A stretch of DNA of 64,000 nt from Leptospira inadai serovar Lyme str. 10 (GTDB lineage: Bacteria; Spirochaetota; Leptospiria; Leptospirales; Leptospiraceae): positions 1 to 64,000 of the forward strand of contig NZ_AHMM02000015.1 in the NCBI RefSeq assembly GCF_000243675.2, read 5' to 3'. Shown piece by piece: positions 59,062-64,000 of this stretch; position 1 is the stretch's first letter, and each line of letters starts with the position of its first letter. Made by a program: the position numbers and the translations under genes. Under the pieces are notes generated by a model. It had not been told where the DNA came from. It searched no databases and saw only the letters and a list, made by a program, of their open reading frames with translations.

Positions 59062-60429
59062 ATGCTCACGAAACCGAAAATTCTCGTCGTTGAGGATGAA
59101 ATCATCGTCGCCGTTAATCTAGGCCAAAAGCTAAAAAAGCTAGGCTACGATCTCGTGGGCATAACCTCTTCGGGAGAGGAAGCCATCCAGAAAGCCGAAG
59201 AGAATCAACCGGATCTAGTATTAATGGACATTAATATTGAAGGAAATTTGGACGGAATACAAACTGCCGAAGTATTACGAAATCGATTTCAAACTCCCGT
59301 TATTTATCTTACGGCGTACGCCGACGAGAATACTCTCAATAGGGCAAAAAGAACGCAGCCATTAGGCTATATCGTAAAACCCTTCGAATCCGATCAACTT
59401 AGATCTTCCATCGAAGTTGCACTGTATAAAAACGAAGTGGAATTCAAGAATCGGAAAAGCGAAGAATCGCTAAAATCGACTTTGAACAAAATCGAATCCG
59501 GTATCATTACGACCGATGAGAACGGCCTTGTGGTATTTTGCAACCCTGCCGCAGAGCAGATCACGGGACTTAACTTTTCGGAATGCATCGGACAACCGCT
59601 TTCTAAAATCCTGAAAATAAAGGACAATTTAGGAAATCAACGGCAGATTCCGATCTCCGAACTTCTGAGCCAGAACAATAACGTGAGTTGGGACGGATTG
59701 GTAGTCGTCAGCGCACTGGGAAAAAAAATTCCCGTTTCGATCAATACTTCTCCGATTTTCAATACGGAAGAGAAAGTAACCGGTTTTATCACCGTACTTC
59801 GAACCGAAGATTCGGACGACCCCGGCCAATCCTATCTAAAGGAAATTCATCATCGAATTAAGAACAATCTGACTATCATTTCCTCGATATTAAGCATGAA
59901 TGCGAATCATCTTAAGGATCAGGAAAGCGTCGATATCTTTAAGGAGAGTCAGCATAGAATTCATGCGGTCGCTCTTTTACACGAAGTTCTTTATGAAAAC
60001 CATGATCTTTCGTCCATTAGTTTCGATTTGTACGTTCGAAAATTGACGGATCTTTTATTCGAAGTCTATAAAGTGGATAGAAGTAAATTTAAACTGACCT
60101 TGGATATTCAAGAGTGTCGCATTCCGAGCGAAACCGGAATGAATTGTGCGTTGATTATTAACGAGCTTTTAACGAATTCGTTTAAACACGGATTCATGGG
60201 TCGTGAGACCGGAGAAATCCTGGTTCGATTCTTTAAGAACGACGGGAACTTTATCTTAGAAGTGAAAGACGATGGAGTCGGATTGCCGACCCAAGCCGTC
60301 CGAAACCGCAATCCCCATTCGTTAGGACTTTCCTTAGTGGACTCCTTCGTAAAATTATTGCACGGGGTATTGGAATTGGAAAATTCCTCGGGTTGTCTCG
60401 CCCGCCTCTCCTTTCCCGTTAAGAAATAA
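59062..60429 (+). CDS. Receiver-PAS-HisKA_2 hybrid kinase
   Basis: This 455-residue soluble protein has an N-terminal receiver (phospho-acceptor in LVLMDINIEGNLDG), a PAS domain (about 145-245, ITTDENGLVVFCNPAAEQI), a HisKA_2 domain with phospho-His in KEIHHRIKNNLTIISS, and a GHKL ATPase (NELLTNSFKHGF, DDGVGLPTQA and LGLSLVDSF). The receiver-first arrangement suggests it is itself a target of another kinase. The roughly 265 bases upstream are AT-rich and hold no gene. Confidence 0.92.
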   Translation: MLTKPKILVVEDEIIVAVNLGQKLKKLGYDLVGITSSGEEAIQKAEENQPDLVLMDINIEGNLDGIQTAEVLRNRFQTPVIYLTAYADENTLNRAKRTQPLGYIVKPFESDQLRSSIEVALYKNEVEFKNRKSEESLKSTLNKIESGIITTDENGLVVFCNPAAEQITGLNFSECIGQPLSKILKIKDNLGNQRQIPISELLSQNNNVSWDGLVVVSALGKKIPVSINTSPIFNTEEKVTGFITVLRTEDSDDPGQSYLKEIHHRIKNNLTIISSILSMNANHLKDQESVDIFKESQHRIHAVALLHEVLYENHDLSSISFDLYVRKLTDLLFEVYKVDRSKFKLTLDIQECRIPSETGMNCALIINELLTNSFKHGFMGRETGEILVRFFKNDGNFILEVKDDGVGLPTQAVRNRNPHSLGLSLVDSFVKLLHGVLELENSSGCLARLSFPVKK

Positions 60430-60534
60430 TATCTAACTACCGCGAAAACCCTTTCTCAATCCGATCGATATGGATCGAATAAAATGAGAAAAAATGGTAG
60501 CCTGGTAAGTTCCCGCCTAGCTATTCTGAACGAC

Positions 60535-61359
60535 ATGAAAACTTCTTTCGAATTCTTCGAAATTGTCCCGAGAAATGACGGAACTGCGATCGTTTATTTG
60601 AATCGCCCCGATAAAAGAAACGCCATGGACTGGAGTTTCTGGAGAGACCTTCCGGAGGTGATCGAAGAGATCGATTCCGCATCGGATATCAGAGCGTTTG
60701 TCATAGCTGCTCGCGGTAAGTCTTTTTCAACAGGTTTGGACTTGGATTCTTTTTTTCAACAATTCGGGAGCATAGTGCAGGGAAGCTACGGAGATGATCG
60801 TAAGAAATTCTACAATCTTATCCTCCAGATGCAAAAAGGAATTAATGCGGTTTATGATTCCGCCAAGCCGTCGATCGCTGCAGTACACAAACATTGTATC
60901 GGAGGAGGATTGGATTTGATTTCGGCCTGCGATATTCGCTATGCTACTTTGGATGCAAGCATATCCCTTCGCGAAGCCAAGGTAGCCATCGTCGCCGATA
61001 TGGGATCGATCAATCGACTCCCTAGTATTATCGGGCAAGGTCATACGCGCGAACTTGCCTTTACGGGAAAGGATATCGACGGAACGGAAGCATATAGAAT
61101 CGGTCTCGTTTCGAAACTATTCGATTCGCAGGAGAAACTCATGGAGGGGGCTCTCGCGACCGCGACTGAAATCGCCGCCAATCCGAAAATCGTCGTTCAA
61201 GGTGCAAAGGAAGTCATGAATTTTGCGGAAGGAAAGGCGCTGGACGCAGGATTGAATTACGTCGCTCTCTGGAATTCGAGCTTCTTGGACTCCAGAGACT
61301 TCAGAGAGGCCTCTCTTTCCTTTAAGGAGAGAAAGCGTCCCGAATACAATAAACTCTAA
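60535..61359 (+). CDS. Enoyl-CoA hydratase/isomerase family protein
   Basis: This 274-residue crotonase-fold protein has AIVYLNRPDKRNAMDW at the N-terminus, oxyanion hole GKSFSTGLDLDSF and HCIGGGLDLISACDIRYA, and SLREAKVAIVADMGSINRLP. The Asp in VADMGS resembles dienoyl-CoA isomerases (ECH1-like) more than hydratases, so the reaction could be isomerisation. An upstream ATG at 60484 would add 17 residues. It likely takes part in fatty-acid beta-oxidation, the main carbon route of Leptospira. Confidence 0.85.
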   Translation: MKTSFEFFEIVPRNDGTAIVYLNRPDKRNAMDWSFWRDLPEVIEEIDSASDIRAFVIAARGKSFSTGLDLDSFFQQFGSIVQGSYGDDRKKFYNLILQMQKGINAVYDSAKPSIAAVHKHCIGGGLDLISACDIRYATLDASISLREAKVAIVADMGSINRLPSIIGQGHTRELAFTGKDIDGTEAYRIGLVSKLFDSQEKLMEGALATATEIAANPKIVVQGAKEVMNFAEGKALDAGLNYVALWNSSFLDSRDFREASLSFKERKRPEYNKL

Positions 61360-61376
61360 CGGACGAATCTAGAGGC

Positions 61377-61556
61377 TTATGCGTAGGCGTCTAGTAAACG
61401 GGTTTTTCCTTCGAGAGCCTGGGACTGTAATTTTGCCTCGATGCCGACTTTCAAAAGTTTTGAATTAAGATCCGCCTGTGCTTGAAAGATCTCTTTGGGT
61501 AGATTCGCAATTCTTTCGAGCATTAAGGATTGGCTGGCTTGGTTGCTGATTTCCAT
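61377..61556 (-). CDS. Small helical protein, 59 residues
   Basis: On the minus strand a 59-codon frame runs from ATG 61556 to TAA 61377, preceded by GGAGAGGAACGAAT, an excellent ribosome-binding site. The peptide begins MEISNQASQSLMLERIANL and ends LLDAYA. It is amphipathic and Gln/Ala-rich, with no membrane segment. It resembles in size and character the YjfB-type putative motility proteins (PF14070), which is a weak guess. It lies in the gap between the crotonase and TPR genes. Confidence 0.65.
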   Translation of the reverse strand: MEISNQASQSLMLERIANLPKEIFQAQADLNSKLLKVGIEAKLQSQALEGKTRLLDAYA

Positions 61557-61683
61557 ATTCGTTCCTCTCCGGCAAATTCCGCCGAAATTTTCGGGTTTTT
61601 CTCTTTCTGTTTCCCCATTTCAATCATCGGTTAATCGAAGGAAAACTTGATTATTTTAGCTTTTTTTTTAACCTGTCCCCGTC

Positions 61684-62532
61684 GTGGGATTTCGGGAATT
61701 GATACGCAGCGCCATTCAAAGGGAGAGGCAACGGGAATTTACAAAAGCCTTTAATTTGTACAAAGAATCTTTGAATTTCACCGAAAATCCGAAAACCGTC
61801 CTGAAAGTGAAGAATCGTCAAGCCTGGTGCCAGTACTACATAGGAAATACCCGGGAAACCTTGAATTTGTTCCAGGAACTCTTGGACAAATTCTCCCTCC
61901 ATCCCGAAAGTCATCTTCATTACTCGAATTATCTAATCAAAGTTCACAATTATAAACTCGCAAAAAAGATTTTAGGGAAAGCCGTGGAATCTTTTCCGGA
62001 CCAACTAGAATTGTACTTAACTCTGGCGAGTCTCTTGAAAGATACGGACCGGTCCAATGAAGCGATTGCGGTTTTAAAACAGGCATTATCGCAGGAAAAA
62101 CTCTCCCGTGGGCGAGGAATTAAAAGAAAGGATATATGGGCCGAATTAGGTTACCTTTATTTCCAGAGAGGCGATTATAATTCCGCGCTCGCATCCTTAA
62201 AAACCGCCATGAGGATGGATGAAGAGGAAACCTTCCTACATTACGATATGATCGCGCAATGCTACTTGAAAGTCAGCGATCATAAGAATGCTTTAAAATT
62301 CATCGATCTTTATATTAAATACTTCGGAGAATCCGACGCGGACATCCTGGTCGTTAAGGCTCGAGCGCACGCGCAACTCGGGGAAAGTCACTTGGCCTGC
62401 GCGTCTCTTCTGCAAGCCTACTCGATGGAAAACGGATTAAAACTTTCCGCCGAAGATATGGTGGACTTCGGCCCTTTGTTGCAAACGGGTTTTTTTGATA
62501 CCCTGGAAAACGTGGAAATCGACGAAGCTTAA
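61684..62532 (+). CDS. TPR-repeat protein
   Basis: This 282-residue soluble protein is made of tetratricopeptide-like helix pairs (REFTKAFNLYKESLNF, DRSNEAIAVLKQALSQ, GDYNSALASLKTAMRMDEEE and SDHKNALKFIDLYIKYFGE). These repeats mediate protein contacts. It starts at GTG 61684, as no ATG fits before the first repeat, and the ribosome-binding site is not obvious. Its partner is unknown. Confidence 0.82.
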   Translation: MGFRELIRSAIQRERQREFTKAFNLYKESLNFTENPKTVLKVKNRQAWCQYYIGNTRETLNLFQELLDKFSLHPESHLHYSNYLIKVHNYKLAKKILGKAVESFPDQLELYLTLASLLKDTDRSNEAIAVLKQALSQEKLSRGRGIKRKDIWAELGYLYFQRGDYNSALASLKTAMRMDEEETFLHYDMIAQCYLKVSDHKNALKFIDLYIKYFGESDADILVVKARAHAQLGESHLACASLLQAYSMENGLKLSAEDMVDFGPLLQTGFFDTLENVEIDEA

Positions 62533-62583
62533 ACGATCTTTCGACGAATTCGCTTTCCTCTTCCGATCGAAAAAATCTAGAAT

Positions 62584-63879
62584 CTAAAGATTCTTTAATA
62601 AAGGTTTTAGCTCTTCCAAAATCTGCTCTTCAGGAACCGTAATATCCAGTTTTTCTATTCTTTTCGGAACTCGACCGGAGGCTACGTCGTCCGCAAGAGC
62701 CTTTATCTTAGCCAGAATGACTTCGTCAGTACAATTAGAAATAGATAATATATTCGGAATATCCCGTCCCCAAGAAAAACGCAATCCCGGAGAATCTACG
62801 AAGAACGATTCGGTAATTCCGTCTCCTTCCTTATCGATCATAGTGTATACGGTGGAATCCCCGGTGATGACTACTACTTTCTTACCTTTAAGATACTTAT
62901 CCACTTTGATACGGGTATTCGTCATATCTCGATTCCAAAGATAATAGTACAATTTATCGATTTGCGCCTCTATAAGGCGATCTCTCCCCTTTTTATATAA
63001 TTCCCCGTATTTCTTTCCGACTTCCTCTTCGCCTCTCATTAAACCGTCCACTTCTCTCGGACTCGTCGAATGTAGATAATAATCCGGAGCGCCGTTCATA
63101 TGATTCGTAAAGATACTTTGCTCTTTACGTTCCCCAGGATACGGATTCGCTTCCTGTCCCGGATTTCTCAAAAAATCCAATAAGAACTTTTTTCTAAAAT
63201 TGGTCTTATCTTTAAGTTCCGAATACCGATTACGCAACGCACCGGTTTTCGGAGAATCCTTGCCATAAATACGCTCCGATCTGGTATATTCGGCATAGGC
63301 GGCTTTTTCGGCTCCGTACGATTTGAGCAACTCCTCATCAAACTTTAGTAATAGATCCAACTCTTTCGATCTTTGTTCCGGCTCTCCTAGATTCGCGGAG
63401 ACGACTGCTGCGTTGTCCGAAGCCGAATTCTTTACCTCGGAATTCTGCGACGTATTTTTCACCTGACTCGATGCAGGTCGACTCCGTTCGGCCTCTGGTA
63501 ATTTGCGATATTCCTGCTCAAGCTCCCGTAATCGAGTGTATCGATAAATTTTTTCGAGATATTCCCGCTCCTTCTCGCGAACTTGTGCCGGATCGTCGAA
63601 CCCATCCTTTAATAATGTAAGCTGTCCCCGTTCGATGATCACTAGGGTGGACTCGGAGTTATCTTTCGCTGCATTCCGATCCGGGAGCGCCTTTCCATCC
63701 TTATCCACTAGCTGTATATAATGAAAGGCCAAGCGATCCGTGCGAAAGTCGGTAATATTGCCGACCTCGGGTGCAATTTGCAGATCCGGCGAGGAGGAAG
63801 CGGCAGTAAAGGCCCATACTATAAGAATCGGAGGGTATTTTTTTATGATCGCACCGAATGAAATAGGAATACGTAGCAT
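62584..63879 (-). CDS. Uncharacterised exported protein, 431 residues
   Basis: The protein has an N-terminal hydrophobic segment (ILIVWAFTAASSS) that may be a signal peptide. A long, charged, helix-rich middle (about 90-290, rich in Glu, Lys and Arg) and a C-terminal region with KGKKVVVITGDSTVYTMIDK and GITESFFVDSPGLRFSWGRD follow. I recognise no family. It stands alone on the minus strand, 80 bases from the repeat copy at the window end, and is convergent with the TPR gene. Confidence 0.7.
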   Translation of the reverse strand: MLRIPISFGAIIKKYPPILIVWAFTAASSSPDLQIAPEVGNITDFRTDRLAFHYIQLVDKDGKALPDRNAAKDNSESTLVIIERGQLTLLKDGFDDPAQVREKEREYLEKIYRYTRLRELEQEYRKLPEAERSRPASSQVKNTSQNSEVKNSASDNAAVVSANLGEPEQRSKELDLLLKFDEELLKSYGAEKAAYAEYTRSERIYGKDSPKTGALRNRYSELKDKTNFRKKFLLDFLRNPGQEANPYPGERKEQSIFTNHMNGAPDYYLHSTSPREVDGLMRGEEEVGKKYGELYKKGRDRLIEAQIDKLYYYLWNRDMTNTRIKVDKYLKGKKVVVITGDSTVYTMIDKEGDGITESFFVDSPGLRFSWGRDIPNILSISNCTDEVILAKIKALADDVASGRVPKRIEKLDITVPEEQILEELKPLLKNL

Positions 63880-63960
63880 GACTATTTTTAATATCGGTCA
63901 ATCGAGGGAAAGAGAAAAGGTTCCGGGACAAATACCTAGTTTTTTTAGCGGGATTCCAGT

Positions 63961-64000
63961 GCAGAGGCCAGAGGACTGAGGACAGAGGACAGAGGACAGA
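63961..64000 (+). repeat. Dispersed repeat, copy F (cut by window end)
   Basis: GCAGAGGCCAGAGGACTGAGG followed by GACAGAGGACAGAGGACAGA matches the left end of the repeat family. The remainder lies outside the window. Confidence 0.6.

Overview
The window is most likely a chromosomal stretch of a Leptospira species. The strongest evidence is a gene for the outer-membrane porin OmpL1 (42826-43725), whose N- and C-terminal motifs I recognise. Supporting this are a LruC-domain lipoprotein, a DUF1554 lipoprotein of the kind that includes the leptospiral Len proteins, short spirochaetal lipoboxes, many two-component genes and moderate GC. I cannot name the species. Coding density is high, there is no plasmid, phage or complete insertion sequence, and most genes look like core metabolism, envelope or signalling genes.

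Layout. 0.2-5.7 kb: a tight chemotaxis operon cheW-mcp-cheA-cheB-cheY with no cheR. 5.7-12 kb: membrane acyltransferase-like, DUF2804, DUF1801, HD-domain and aldo/keto reductase genes, with a decayed 64-bp partial gene copy at about 9.1 kb. 12-13.6 kb: two copies of a dispersed repeat, then a MarR regulator and a DoxX gene, each preceded by an AT-rich palindrome. 13.8-20.5 kb: histidine kinases and small enzymes (GNAT, glyoxalase, HI0933-type flavoprotein, pirin). 20.5-24.7 kb: trpG/trpE-type genes and ilvB on the minus strand; ilvB has a 32-codon Val/Leu-rich leader peptide and a strong terminator, the arrangement of a branched-chain amino-acid attenuator. 24.8-32.6 kb: thiol peroxidase, aldehyde dehydrogenase, a GHKL-like/HDOD fusion, the LruC lipoprotein and a NarX/NarL-type pair. 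32.6-37.9 kb: a four-gene minus-strand operon of HAMP adenylate cyclase, FecR protein, fibronectin-III-like protein and DUF1554 lipoprotein. 38-42.4 kb: MscS channel, UbiA-like protein, a triple repeat cluster, and thiC behind a TPP riboswitch. 42.8-49.2 kb: ompL1, pcm, tRNA-Phe, coaE, a SPOR protein and others. 49.2-50.3 kb: a non-coding island with two more repeat copies, tRNA-Leu(UAG) and two degenerate tandem copies of it. 50.3-58.8 kb: ispD, a lysA-like gene, a phospholipase-C-like gene, PBP1A, bactofilin, an M23/LysM endopeptidase and a DUF900-type hydrolase, largely envelope building. 59-64 kb: a REC-PAS-kinase, a crotonase, a 59-residue small gene, a TPR protein and an uncharacterised secreted protein; the window ends inside another repeat copy.

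The most unusual signals are non-coding. They are (i) a repeat family of roughly 140-160 bp with AGAGGACAGA-type inverted ends, often placed exactly at stop codons; (ii) the tandem decayed tRNA-Leu copies with a 195-bp period, one carrying a GGA (Ser-type) anticodon, whose last unit runs into the 3' end of ispD; and (iii) the ilvB leader. All functional statements come from reading motifs by eye. No database search or folding program was run.
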